A stretch of DNA of 64,000 nt, taken from Streptomyces sp. Root1304 (GTDB lineage Bacteria; Actinomycetota; Actinomycetes; Streptomycetales; Streptomycetaceae). A model generated the notes under the pieces. That model was not told the DNA's origin. It did not search any database and saw nothing but the letters and a program-made list of their open reading frames with translations. A program made the position numbers and the translations under genes. The stretch is taken from positions 872,519-936,518 of the forward strand of contig NZ_LMEP01000001.1 in assembly GCF_001426405.1 (NCBI RefSeq), read 5' to 3'. Shown in pieces: positions 15,989 to 23,456 of this stretch. Positions within the stretch are counted from its first letter, which is position 1, and every line of letters starts with the position of its first letter.

Positions 15989-17272
15989 GTGCGAGCGACG
16001 CACCGGCACGTCACGCATCTGGCTCTGGTGGCTGCGCTGACCGGTTTGGCGGGCTGTTCCGGCGGCGCGTCCGGGACGGACACGGACGCCGGGGCCCCGG
16101 GTGCGACCTCCGGCGCCAAGCCTCCGGCCGCGGCGAAGCCGAAGGCGTTCGACCCTCCGGCGAAGTTCGGCGAGGAGATCGCCCTGCCCGTGGACGAGGA
16201 CGTCAAGGACTGGGGGTTCGCCCTGCACGGGCCCACGCTGTACCACCGGACCTCCGCGGCCCTCGACGCCTACGACACCCACTCCGGGCAGAAGCTCTGG
16301 TCGTCCCCCCTCGGCCGCAAGGACTGGTACACCGGCAAGGAGGGCCAGCCGAGCGACGACCAGGTCATCCCCCCGGTCCTCGCCCAGCAGGACGGGCGCA
16401 CGGGCGTCCTCTTCGCGTACGCCGACTACACGAAGGGCTCGGGCACCGAGCGCGACCGGACCGACGTCTACCTGCGTTCCGTCGACGCGGACAGCGGCAA
16501 GGTGTCCTGGACGATCCGGCTGCCCGCGCCGAAGGGGGCGACCGTGAGTGACCTGGAGCCAGGGGTGATCGGCGCCGAGGGCGGAACCGCCGCCGTCAGG
16601 GTCCTCACCAGCACGGACGGCGGCGGCAGGGACGGCGGCCAGAGCGCCACCACCTACGCGGTCGACCTGAAGAGCCACCAGGTGACCTGGCAGAAGGACG
16701 GCTTCGCGGGCGGCGTGCTGGACAGCGGCGTCGTCATCGGCGCCCAGCTCAGCGAGGAGGCGACCTTCCAGGCGATCGACGGCTGGCACTCCCCGCAGAA
16801 GGACCTCGCCCTCGCGGGCCTGGCGCTCACGGACGGCTCCCCGCGCTGGAAGGAGGAGGACCGCGCCGGCGTGGAGGTCGAGCAGGTGGGAGGCGGCTTC
16901 TTCGTCGCGGGCACGCTGCGCGACAGCCGTACGGGCGAGCGCGTCGCCGGCGCACCGAACAGCAGCCTCATCCACTGCGTCCACGACCAGCGGTCCGTGG
17001 TCGTCTGCGACACCAAGGAGACCGCACGGGGCATCGACGCCCAGAGCCGCAAGGTGCTCTGGACCATCTCCGAGAACGACCCCTCGCGGAAGAAGCCCGA
17101 GGTCGAGAACGCCTTCCACGGTGCCGTCTACGCCACGGCCGACGCCGACGGCGTCATCCTCGACGCCCGCACGGGCAAGGACCGCGGCCTCTACGACGGC
17201 GCGAGCACGTACGTGATCAACGAGTACGCGGCGGTGGGCATCGACCTGAACGTGTACCCCGCGACCGGGTGA
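15989..17272 (+). CDS. PQQ-like beta-propeller lipoprotein
   Basis: The 427-residue exported lipoprotein has a lipobox LAGC (Cys23) after a short hydrophobic segment, a Gly/Ala/Pro linker to about residue 50, and then propeller-type repeats (TSAALDAYDTHSGQKLW, YLRSVDADSGKVSWTI, LALTDGSPRWKEED, IDAQSRKVLWTI). Such domains bind ligands or partner proteins at the membrane surface. No enzyme activity can be read from the sequence. GTG 15989 has a GAGGAGGA ribosome site, and TAGTCT at 15953 could be the -10 box. Confidence 0.8.
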   Translation: MRATHRHVTHLALVAALTGLAGCSGGASGTDTDAGAPGATSGAKPPAAAKPKAFDPPAKFGEEIALPVDEDVKDWGFALHGPTLYHRTSAALDAYDTHSGQKLWSSPLGRKDWYTGKEGQPSDDQVIPPVLAQQDGRTGVLFAYADYTKGSGTERDRTDVYLRSVDADSGKVSWTIRLPAPKGATVSDLEPGVIGAEGGTAAVRVLTSTDGGGRDGGQSATTYAVDLKSHQVTWQKDGFAGGVLDSGVVIGAQLSEEATFQAIDGWHSPQKDLALAGLALTDGSPRWKEEDRAGVEVEQVGGGFFVAGTLRDSRTGERVAGAPNSSLIHCVHDQRSVVVCDTKETARGIDAQSRKVLWTISENDPSRKKPEVENAFHGAVYATADADGVILDARTGKDRGLYDGASTYVINEYAAVGIDLNVYPATG

Positions 17273-17409
17273 GCCGGGCCTCGGCCCGACCTGCGGCCGG
17301 GTGAGCCGGGCCTCGGTTCGACCTCGGCCCGACCTGCGACCGGCCCGCCGACACGACCGGCCGCAGCCCGGGGCCGCGGCCACGCTGCGGCTCCTGATAG
17401 AACCCGGGC

Positions 17410-17817
17410 ATGACATACAGGTTCACAGCCCGCGCCGTCGCGGCCGAGGCGGACGTCGAGGGCGAGATGCAGGCCGGTGTGGCGGAGGAGGACGAGGGCT
17501 TCTTCCTCCTGTTCACGCGCGCCCTCGGCGAGCCGTCCGCACAGGACGTCCCGCTCGGGCTCGACACGTACCAAGTGACCACCCCGGACGAGTGCACGGC
17601 CTACGGCTGCGTCCGCGAGGCGACCCTCACGGACACCTCGCTCACGGTGACGCTGGACCCGGCCTGCCTGGACGACCTGGAGCTGGACGACACGACGATC
17701 GAGGCCGTACTCGACGTACCGGCCGAGAGCATCGCCGAGCTGCGCACCGTACTCGCGAAGGTACTGACCTCCGGCCGCGAGGAATCCCACCCCCTCCTCA
17801 CCGGCTTCCCGACCTGA
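17410..17817 (+). CDS. Small acidic protein, possibly Imm10-family immunity protein
   Basis: This 135-residue acidic cytoplasmic protein has alternating strands and helices (MTYRFTARAVAAEADVEGEM, EEDEGFFLLFTRALG, LDDLELDDTTIEAVLDV). It reminds me of Imm10-type immunity proteins, but I cannot confirm this. No toxin gene lies beside it, so it would be an orphan. A TAGAAC box ends 6 nt before the ATG, so the transcript may be leaderless. What I can see directly is only a well-formed coding region. Confidence 0.6.
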   Translation: MTYRFTARAVAAEADVEGEMQAGVAEEDEGFFLLFTRALGEPSAQDVPLGLDTYQVTTPDECTAYGCVREATLTDTSLTVTLDPACLDDLELDDTTIEAVLDVPAESIAELRTVLAKVLTSGREESHPLLTGFPT

Positions 17818-17844
17818 CCCCTCACCGAGGCGCCGAGCCCCGCG

Positions 17845-18372
17845 TCAGCTCAGGAACGTCTTCCGCCACTCCAGCGGAGACATCGTGAGCGCCGCCTCCG
17901 CGAGGGCACGCGCCGACGCCGTCTTGAGGCTGTTCATGGACGTGTCGATCCAGTCCTGGACCAGCGTGTTGCCCTGAGACCGGTACTCCACGGCCTGCAC
18001 GAGGCACTCCAGCTTGTCCGCGTCCTTGGCCACGATCGCCTCGGGACTGTCGTTCGCCTCGTACTCCTCGACCACCCGCTGCACCCCGGCCCGCACCGCC
18101 GGGTGCGCGGCGGACACCTGATCGGCGGTGACCGTCCGGTTCGACGCCGCGTCGATGTACCGGCGGCCGATGTGCGGGATGTCGCCGATCCGCGTCTCCT
18201 GCGTGTCGTGGAACAGGCACATGAGGGCGACCTTGGCGGGGTCCACGCCCTCCATCATGGCCAGCACGGCGCCGACGATGCCCACGCGGAACGAATGCTC
18301 GGCGATCGACTCGGGATTGTTGTTCCCGGTGAACCACCACCCGGTGCGCTTGGCGTTCTTGAGGACGCCCAT
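17845..18372 (-). CDS. HD-domain phosphohydrolase (YfbR-like)
   Basis: The 175-residue protein has the HD signature: His in PESIAEHSFRV, HD in LMCLFHDTQETRIGDIPHIG and a later Asp in KDADKLECLVQAVEY. Relatives hydrolyse 5'-deoxynucleotides. Homologues often carry about 15 extra N-terminal residues. Here the frame stays open upstream of ATG 18372 but lacks another good start, and no ribosome site is seen, so the start is uncertain. Confidence 0.8.
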   Translation of the reverse strand: MGVLKNAKRTGWWFTGNNNPESIAEHSFRVGIVGAVLAMMEGVDPAKVALMCLFHDTQETRIGDIPHIGRRYIDAASNRTVTADQVSAAHPAVRAGVQRVVEEYEANDSPEAIVAKDADKLECLVQAVEYRSQGNTLVQDWIDTSMNSLKTASARALAEAALTMSPLEWRKTFLS

Positions 18373-18710
18373 ATGGTGGTCTGCGTGCGCGGGATGCTTT
18401 CGCGCGCCAAGCGCAGGACGAATCCCGCGATGGATCCCGTAGCCGCACGACCCCGCGCAGGTGGTCTTGACGTCATGGCCGAACTCCCCGAGAACGTTCC
18501 GTCCTCCAACACGTACTGCCGGTCAGTCCTACCGCGCCCGCGCCGACCGTACGTTCAAGACGCGGAAACGACCAGCACCCATACGGGTAGCGGGCGTTGA
18601 CGCGCACATCGAGGAGCAACAACGGCTCCACTGCGCGACCTGCGGCAGCGGGCCGAAGGGGCGCCCCTGTGTACCTCCCGTCCGCTGCCCTTCCTGAGAG
18701 GAGCCCCCAC
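18373..18710 (+). other. Intergenic region before the graspetide cluster
   Basis: No convincing gene is present. A 41-codon frame at 18475-18600 (MAELPENVPSSNTYC...) has an ATG but no ribosome site and weak coding bias. It may be a relic. TTGACG at 18596 could be a -35 element for the cluster. GAGAGGAG before 18711 is the ribosome site of the first cluster gene. Confidence 0.4.
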
Positions 18711-18950
18711 ATGCCCACTCCCGACCCACCCCGCAGAACCCCCGGTTCCAGCCGCCAGACGCACACCTCCCCCGAACCCCCGCCCGGCGCGCCCAGCCGT
18801 CCGCTCCGGCTGCGGGCGGCGGCCGGATGGGCGAGGTTCATGCGCCGGGCGGAGGTCGACGTCCCCGTCGAGGAGGAACCCCTGGCGGAGCCCGAAGCCC
18901 CACCTCCGGGACCGGCCCCGGTCCAGGCCCTCGCCCGGGCCCGTACGTGA
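18711..18950 (+). CDS. Graspetide-cluster helper protein A (unknown function)
   Basis: The 79-residue protein has a Pro-rich head and tail around a helical core, LRLRAAAGWARFMRRAEVDV. A related core, LRARAEAGWREFLERWFDA, is found in the gene at 58835-58975, which also precedes a homologue of the next gene here. The stop overlaps the next start (GTGA). The paired conservation suggests a two-protein module. The function is unknown, and position suggests a role in expression or maturation of the graspetide. Confidence 0.65.
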   Translation: MPTPDPPRRTPGSSRQTHTSPEPPPGAPSRPLRLRAAAGWARFMRRAEVDVPVEEEPLAEPEAPPPGPAPVQALARART

Positions 18951-19168
18951 ATCCCGTAGGGCACGACGGCCACGAGCAGCACCCTCTGCTCCACACGAAG
19001 GTCCGCGACACCGCCAGCCGGTGCGAAGGCGAGCTCACCGCCGTCACCCACGAGCTGCATCACGACGGCCGCGTGGTCCGCATCGCCCACATCCGGCCCC
19101 CGAACGGCATCGAGTGGACAACCTCCGCCGACAACATCCACGCCGCCTTCGAAACCCCCGACGGCTGA
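18947..19168 (+). CDS. Graspetide-cluster helper protein B (unknown function)
   Basis: The 73-residue protein contains HPLLHTKVRDTASRCEGELT, AVTHELHHDGRVVRIAHI and WTTSADNIHAAF. The protein encoded at 58584-58838 has the same blocks (HPLLHRRVRDIASRGEGVLT, WTTAVDNIRAAL), so the two are clear paralogues. The beta-rich sequence with conserved Trp and Asp-Asn-Ile is not a family that I can name. GTG start, coupled to helper A by a four-base overlap. Confidence 0.7.
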   Translation: MNPVGHDGHEQHPLLHTKVRDTASRCEGELTAVTHELHHDGRVVRIAHIRPPNGIEWTTSADNIHAAFETPDG

Positions 19169-19219
19169 GCACCACCCCCGCAGATGCCACTCACCCGCCA
19201 ACTCACCTTGGAGAAACCC

Positions 19220-19531
19220 GTGTTCCGTCACTCGGACCGACTCCCGACCGGCACCCCCCTGCCCCTGGGGTACGACACCCCCGCCCCCTGGGGTGTGCAG
19301 CGCATGGTCCCCTACCCCGCCATGGCCCCCTCCTGGGCGCGGGCCGAGGTCGACCCGGACACCCAGACCGCCCGCTACTTCGACCTGGCGGGCCAGGTCA
19401 TGGAGATGCCCCAGCACGGAACGAGTACCGGCACCAACCCGGGCACCAACACCGGCAACCCGTCCGACGGTTCCAGCGGCGGTGGTTCCGGTGGCGGGGA
19501 CAGCGACACCGGGAACGACTCCGACCAGTGA
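19220..19531 (+). CDS. Graspetide precursor peptide (GRASP-target family)
   Basis: This 103-residue RiPP precursor has a leader with PLGYDTPAPWGVQRM and YFDLAGQVMEMPQHGTST, the PWG and (K/Q)HGTS signatures of actinobacterial ATP-grasp-modified peptides. The core (about 67-103) is rich in Thr/Ser and Asp: TGTNPGTNTGNPSDGSS, then Gly/Ser, then DSDTGNDSDQ. Thr and Ser side chains would form ester links to Asp. GTG 19220 is chosen because GGAG lies 6 nt upstream; ATG 19184 is also in frame. Its stop overlaps the ligase start (GTGA). Confidence 0.85.
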   Translation: MFRHSDRLPTGTPLPLGYDTPAPWGVQRMVPYPAMAPSWARAEVDPDTQTARYFDLAGQVMEMPQHGTSTGTNPGTNTGNPSDGSSGGGSGGGDSDTGNDSDQ

Positions 19532-20478
19532 CGCGCACCGGCCCGGTGCTGGTCGTCACCATGATCGACGACCCCACGGCCGACGTGGTGATCAGCGAGC
19601 TGTACGACCGGGGCGTCCCGGTCGTACGGCTCGACTCCGGGGACTTCCCCGCCACCCTGTCCTTCGCGGCTTCACTCACGCCTCACGGCATCGGGGGAAC
19701 CCTGTCCACCCCCACCCGGACCGCCGACCTCTCCGCCGTACGGTCGCTGTACTACCGACGCCCGTCCGGCTTCGCCTTCACCCACCTCGACGAGCAGGAC
19801 CTCCGCTTCGCCGTCACCCAGGCCCGCTACGGTCTCGGCGGCGTCCTCGCCTCACTGCCCGGCTGCCTCTACGTGAACCACCCGCACCGCATCGGGGACG
19901 CCGAGTTCAAGCCCTCCGGCCTCGCCGCCGCCGTCCGGTGCGGATTCCGGGTCCCGGCGACGCTCGTCACCTCGGACCCGGCCGCCGCACGCGCCTTCGC
20001 CAGGAGCCACGGGCCCGTCCTCTACAAGCCGTTGTCGACCCCGCCCTTCCGGATCGGCAGGGTGTCCTGCACGGTCGAGGTCGGTGAGGTCACCGAGGAC
20101 CAGATCGACGAGCGGGTGGCCGGCACCGCGCACCTGTTCCAGCGCCGCGTGGACAAGGCCGCGGACGTGCGGGTGACCGTGATCGGGCGGGAGGTGTTCA
20201 GCGTGCGCATCGAGTCCGGGCTGCTGGACTGGCGTACCGACTACGAGCGGCTCGTGTACACCGTGGTCGAGGCGCCGTCCGGGATCGTCGACGCTCTTCA
20301 CCGGTATCTGGACCACTTCGGGCTGGTCTTCGGGGCTTTCGACTTCGCCGTGGACCGGGCGGGCGCATGGTGGTTCCTGGAGTGCAACCCGTCCGGGCAG
20401 TGGGCGTGGCTGGAGCCGGAGACCGGGCTGCCGATGGTGGCGGCCATGGCGGATCTCCTGGAACGGAGGACCGCGTGA
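19528..20478 (+). CDS. ATP-grasp ribosomal peptide maturase (graspetide ligase)
   Basis: The 316-residue enzyme forms ester or amide crosslinks between side chains of the precursor, using ATP. It has the MvdD/TgmB-type pattern: an N-terminal pre-ATP-grasp domain (VLVVTMIDDPTADVVISELY, LYYRRPSGFAF), a lysine in GPVLYKPLSTP, and the metal/ATP site FDFAVDRAGAWWFLECNPSG with the Glu-X-Asn pair. Overlap with both neighbours (GTGA at each end) fixes it in the operon. It is cytoplasmic. Confidence 0.9.
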   Translation: MTRTGPVLVVTMIDDPTADVVISELYDRGVPVVRLDSGDFPATLSFAASLTPHGIGGTLSTPTRTADLSAVRSLYYRRPSGFAFTHLDEQDLRFAVTQARYGLGGVLASLPGCLYVNHPHRIGDAEFKPSGLAAAVRCGFRVPATLVTSDPAAARAFARSHGPVLYKPLSTPPFRIGRVSCTVEVGEVTEDQIDERVAGTAHLFQRRVDKAADVRVTVIGREVFSVRIESGLLDWRTDYERLVYTVVEAPSGIVDALHRYLDHFGLVFGAFDFAVDRAGAWWFLECNPSGQWAWLEPETGLPMVAAMADLLERRTA

Positions 20479-21602
20479 GTGACGGGACTGAGCTCACCCG
20501 CGGCTTGGCCGACCGGCTCGCCGCCGACGGACACCTGCGCTCGCCCCGATGGCGGCGGGCCGTGCTCGACACCCCTCGCCACGAGTTCCTTCGCGGCGGC
20601 TTCTTCCAGCGGGTCGACGGAGACGGCACCACCGGCTGGAGCCCGGTGATGCCCACGGACCCCGCGTGGCTCCCGGCCACGTACGCCGACGAATCGCTGG
20701 TGACCCAGATCGCCGGAACCGTCGTCCCCGGCGACCTCCACGGCCGGATCCATCGCCCGCCGACCAGTTCCAGCACCATGCCGGGCCTGGTCGTCCGCAT
20801 GCTTGAGGAACTGCACGTGGAGGACGGGATGCGCGTCCTGGAGATCGGCACCGGCACCGGCTACTCGACCGCTCTCCTCTGCCACCGTCTCGGTGACGGC
20901 CTCGTGACCTCGATCGACATCGACGAAGGCGTGTCCGTCCGCGCCCGGAACGCCCTCGGCGCCACCGGACACACCCCCCGCCTACTCGTCGGGGACGGCC
21001 TCGCCGGGGATCCGGACGGCGGCCCTTACGACCGGATCGTGGCCACCTGCGGAGTCCTGGAGGTGCCGCTGGCGTGGCTCGCCCAGGTCAGGCCCGGCGG
21101 CCGGATCCTCGTCACGGTGGGCGGATGGATGTACGCCTCCGAGCTGGCCCTGCTCACCGTCGACGGGGAGGGCGGCGCCCACGGCCGGCTGCTCGGCGGC
21201 CAGGTCTCGTTCATGCAGGCCCGCCCCCATCTGCCACCGCCCCTCGGCGTCCTGCCCGACCTCGCCGCCGGGGAAGAACGGGAGACACCCGTCGGCGCCG
21301 ACTCACTGGACGACTGGACCACCCGGTTCGTCGCCCAACTCGCCGCCCCACGTACCCAGCGCATCCGCGTGGCGTCCGAGGGCGGCAAAGAAGTCGAGGT
21401 ACTCCTCGACGCCGACGCCGGTTCGTGGGCGACCCTGCGTCGCGACGGCGCCCGCTGGATCGTCAGCCAGGGAGGCGAGGACCGCTTGTGGGACACGGTC
21501 GAGGACCACGTGACCCGCTGGCGGCGAACCGGATCGCCAGACCTGGACGACTTCAGGATCACCGTCGCCCCGGACGGCCAGACGATCACCTGGCCGACCT
21601 AG
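20475..21602 (+). CDS. PIMT-like methyltransferase of the graspetide system
   Basis: The 375-residue SAM-dependent enzyme is of the protein-L-isoaspartate methyltransferase type: DESLVTQIAG and TSSSTMPGLVVRML match the substrate region, and motif I VLEIGTGTGYSTALL lies at 121-135, followed by SIDIDEGVS. A C-terminal extension of about 150 residues is typical of RiPP-associated PIMTs. In fuscimiditide-type pathways the enzyme methylates an Asp of the crosslinked peptide, which then closes to an aspartimide. The same step is likely here. Confidence 0.87.
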   Translation: MSDGTELTRGLADRLAADGHLRSPRWRRAVLDTPRHEFLRGGFFQRVDGDGTTGWSPVMPTDPAWLPATYADESLVTQIAGTVVPGDLHGRIHRPPTSSSTMPGLVVRMLEELHVEDGMRVLEIGTGTGYSTALLCHRLGDGLVTSIDIDEGVSVRARNALGATGHTPRLLVGDGLAGDPDGGPYDRIVATCGVLEVPLAWLAQVRPGGRILVTVGGWMYASELALLTVDGEGGAHGRLLGGQVSFMQARPHLPPPLGVLPDLAAGEERETPVGADSLDDWTTRFVAQLAAPRTQRIRVASEGGKEVEVLLDADAGSWATLRRDGARWIVSQGGEDRLWDTVEDHVTRWRRTGSPDLDDFRITVAPDGQTITWPT

Positions 21603-21720
21603 CCGGTCGAGCGCCGGGCTCCTACGGAGCCATCCCACTCACAAAGAAAGCGGCCACGCCCCAGCCCCGAACACCCACCCCCCTGGCCTCGCGGGCCCCG
21701 TCTCGGCGATCATCCTCCGC

Positions 21721-22629
21721 ATGACTGACACCTCCACCCCCAGCACCTGGACCCTCGGTGATCTCACCGTCCGTCGCGTCGGATTCGGTGCCATGCGGTT
21801 GCCCCAGCGGGGGGCCGCTCTCGTCGAGGACGCCGTGCCCCGTGACCGGGCCGAGGCCATCGCCGTGCTGCGGCGGGCCGTCGAGCTCGGGGTGAACCAC
21901 GTGGACACCGCCGCTTTCTACTTCTCTCCGCTGCTCTCCGCCAACGAGCTGATCAACAGCGCCCTCGGCGGGCCCTACCCCGACGACCTCGTCATCGCCA
22001 CCAAGGTCGGGCCCTGCCGCGACGCCTCCGGCGCGTGGGGTGCGCACGCGCGGACGCCCGCCGCCCTGCGCGGCCAGGTCGAGGAGAACCTGCGCCAGCT
22101 CGGCCGCGACCACCTCGATCTCGTCAACCTCCGCATCCTCGGCACCGATTCCGTCGCCGAGCGGTTCGGCGCCCTCGCCGAGCTCCGCGACGCCGGCCTC
22201 ATACGCCACCTCGGCGTCTCCAACGTCACCCCCGAGCAGCTCGCCGAGGCCCGGACCATCGCCCCCGTCGTCTGCGTGCAGAACATGTACGGGATCGGCG
22301 TCCGCCCCGAGTACGCCGACTTCGTCCGCCGCTGCGGCGAGGACGGCATCGCCTTCGTGCCCTTCTACGCCATCGCCGGCGCCGGCCGCGAAGGCGGCAA
22401 CACCGCCCCCGAGAGCCCCGAGGTCCTCGCCGTCGCCGAGGCCCATGGTGCGAGCCCCGCCCAGATCCGTATCGCCTGGACCCTCCACCAGGGCCCCCAC
22501 CTCCTCGCCATCCCCGGCACCGGCGACCCCGCCCACCTCGCCGCGAACGTCGCCGCCGGCGCGATCCGGCTCACCGCCGACGAGCTGGCCCTGCTCGACG
22601 GACTCCACCTCGCCGGGGCCACTGCCTAG
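21721..22629 (+). CDS. Aldo/keto reductase
   Basis: This 302-residue NADPH-dependent TIM-barrel oxidoreductase has VGFGAMRLP, VNHVDTAAFYF (Asp and Tyr of the tetrad), VIATKVGP (Lys), and IRHLGVSNVTPEQL with LLAIPGTGDPAHL for the cofactor. The fourth tetrad residue, His in most members, falls in DLVNLRIL and is Asn, as in one common bacterial subgroup. The substrate cannot be read. The binding-protein-like gene follows 11 bp later and may be cotranscribed. Confidence 0.88.
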   Translation: MTDTSTPSTWTLGDLTVRRVGFGAMRLPQRGAALVEDAVPRDRAEAIAVLRRAVELGVNHVDTAAFYFSPLLSANELINSALGGPYPDDLVIATKVGPCRDASGAWGAHARTPAALRGQVEENLRQLGRDHLDLVNLRILGTDSVAERFGALAELRDAGLIRHLGVSNVTPEQLAEARTIAPVVCVQNMYGIGVRPEYADFVRRCGEDGIAFVPFYAIAGAGREGGNTAPESPEVLAVAEAHGASPAQIRIAWTLHQGPHLLAIPGTGDPAHLAANVAAGAIRLTADELALLDGLHLAGATA

Positions 22630-22640
22630 ACTCCCTCCCC

Positions 22641-23369
22641 ATGACGACCACCGCCCCCAGCCCCGCCATCGCCGCCGACCTCGCCCCCACCGGCGTCCTC
22701 CGGGCCTCCGTCAACCTCGGGAATCCCGTGCTCGCCCAGGGCACCCCCGAGGCGCCGTCCGGAATCACCGTCGACCTGGCGCGGGAGTTCGGCGCGCGGC
22801 TCGGCGTACCCGTGGAGCTGCTCTGTTTCGACGCGGCGCGGAAGTCGTTCGAGGCGATGGCGGACGGCCGGGCCGACCTCTGCTTCCTGGCCGTGGACCC
22901 GGCGCGGGAGACGGAGGTGGCGTTCACCGCCCCGTACGTCGTCATCGAGGGCGTGTACGCCGTTCCCCGTGACTCCGGCCTCACCTCCGTCGCCGACGTC
23001 GACGCGCCCGGTGTCCGGATCGGGGTCAAGCAGGGTTCCGCGTACGACCTGTTCCTGTCCCGGTCCCTCGCGCACGCGACCGTCGTGCGCGGGGACGAGG
23101 GGGTCGACACGTTCCTGGCCGAGGGGCTCGAGGCCGGTGCGGGCATCCGTCAGCCGATGACCGCGTACGTGGGGGATCACCCCGAGCTCCGGCTGATCGA
23201 CGGCCGGTTCATGGAGATCCGGCAGGCGGTCGGCACGACCGTCGGCCGTGCCCCCGCGACGGTCGCCTTCCTCCGCGACACCGTCGAGGAGCTGAAGGCG
23301 AACGGCTTCGTCGCCGACTCGCTCCGCCGCGCCGGCCAGGACGCGGGGCTGCTCGCCCCACCGGCCTGA
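22641..23369 (+). CDS. Solute-binding-protein-like domain protein without signal peptide
   Basis: The 242-residue protein has the family 3 amino-acid-binding fold (LRASVNLGNPVLAQG, SGITVDLAREFGARLGVPVEL, MADGRADLCFLAVDPARE, VRIGVKQGSAYDLFL). It lacks a signal peptide or lipobox, so it is probably cytoplasmic and not a transport receptor. No ABC permease or ATPase is adjacent. It may sense a small molecule or be a repurposed enzyme-like fold. It ends just before a strong hairpin. Confidence 0.75.
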   Translation: MTTTAPSPAIAADLAPTGVLRASVNLGNPVLAQGTPEAPSGITVDLAREFGARLGVPVELLCFDAARKSFEAMADGRADLCFLAVDPARETEVAFTAPYVVIEGVYAVPRDSGLTSVADVDAPGVRIGVKQGSAYDLFLSRSLAHATVVRGDEGVDTFLAEGLEAGAGIRQPMTAYVGDHPELRLIDGRFMEIRQAVGTTVGRAPATVAFLRDTVEELKANGFVADSLRRAGQDAGLLAPPA

Positions 23370-23407
23370 GGCCTGACGGGGCCCACCTGGGAAGGCCTCC
23401 CTCCGGA

Positions 23408-23456
23408 CCCGTAGGGGGCCGAGGGGACCCCTACGGACCCCTCGGGCCCCTACGGG
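23408..23456. terminator. Bidirectional hairpin terminator overlapping a stop codon
   Basis: The arms 23408-23426 and 23438-23456 are 19 nt long, with one mismatch and an 11-nt loop. The stop codon of the convergent KamA-like gene (23450-23452) lies inside the right arm. Confidence 0.7.

Noticed and set aside
17273..17340. GGTTCGA-like string suggesting a tRNA T-arm
   Set aside because: It lies in a repeated GACC/CGGG stretch without acceptor, D or anticodon stems.
18475..18600. A 41-codon frame starting MAELPENVPSS
   Set aside because: There is no ribosome site, coding bias is weak and no family is recognised. It is kept only as a note in the intergenic entry.
22641..23369. Calling this an ABC transporter receptor
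   Set aside because: There is no signal peptide, lipobox, permease or ATPase gene nearby.
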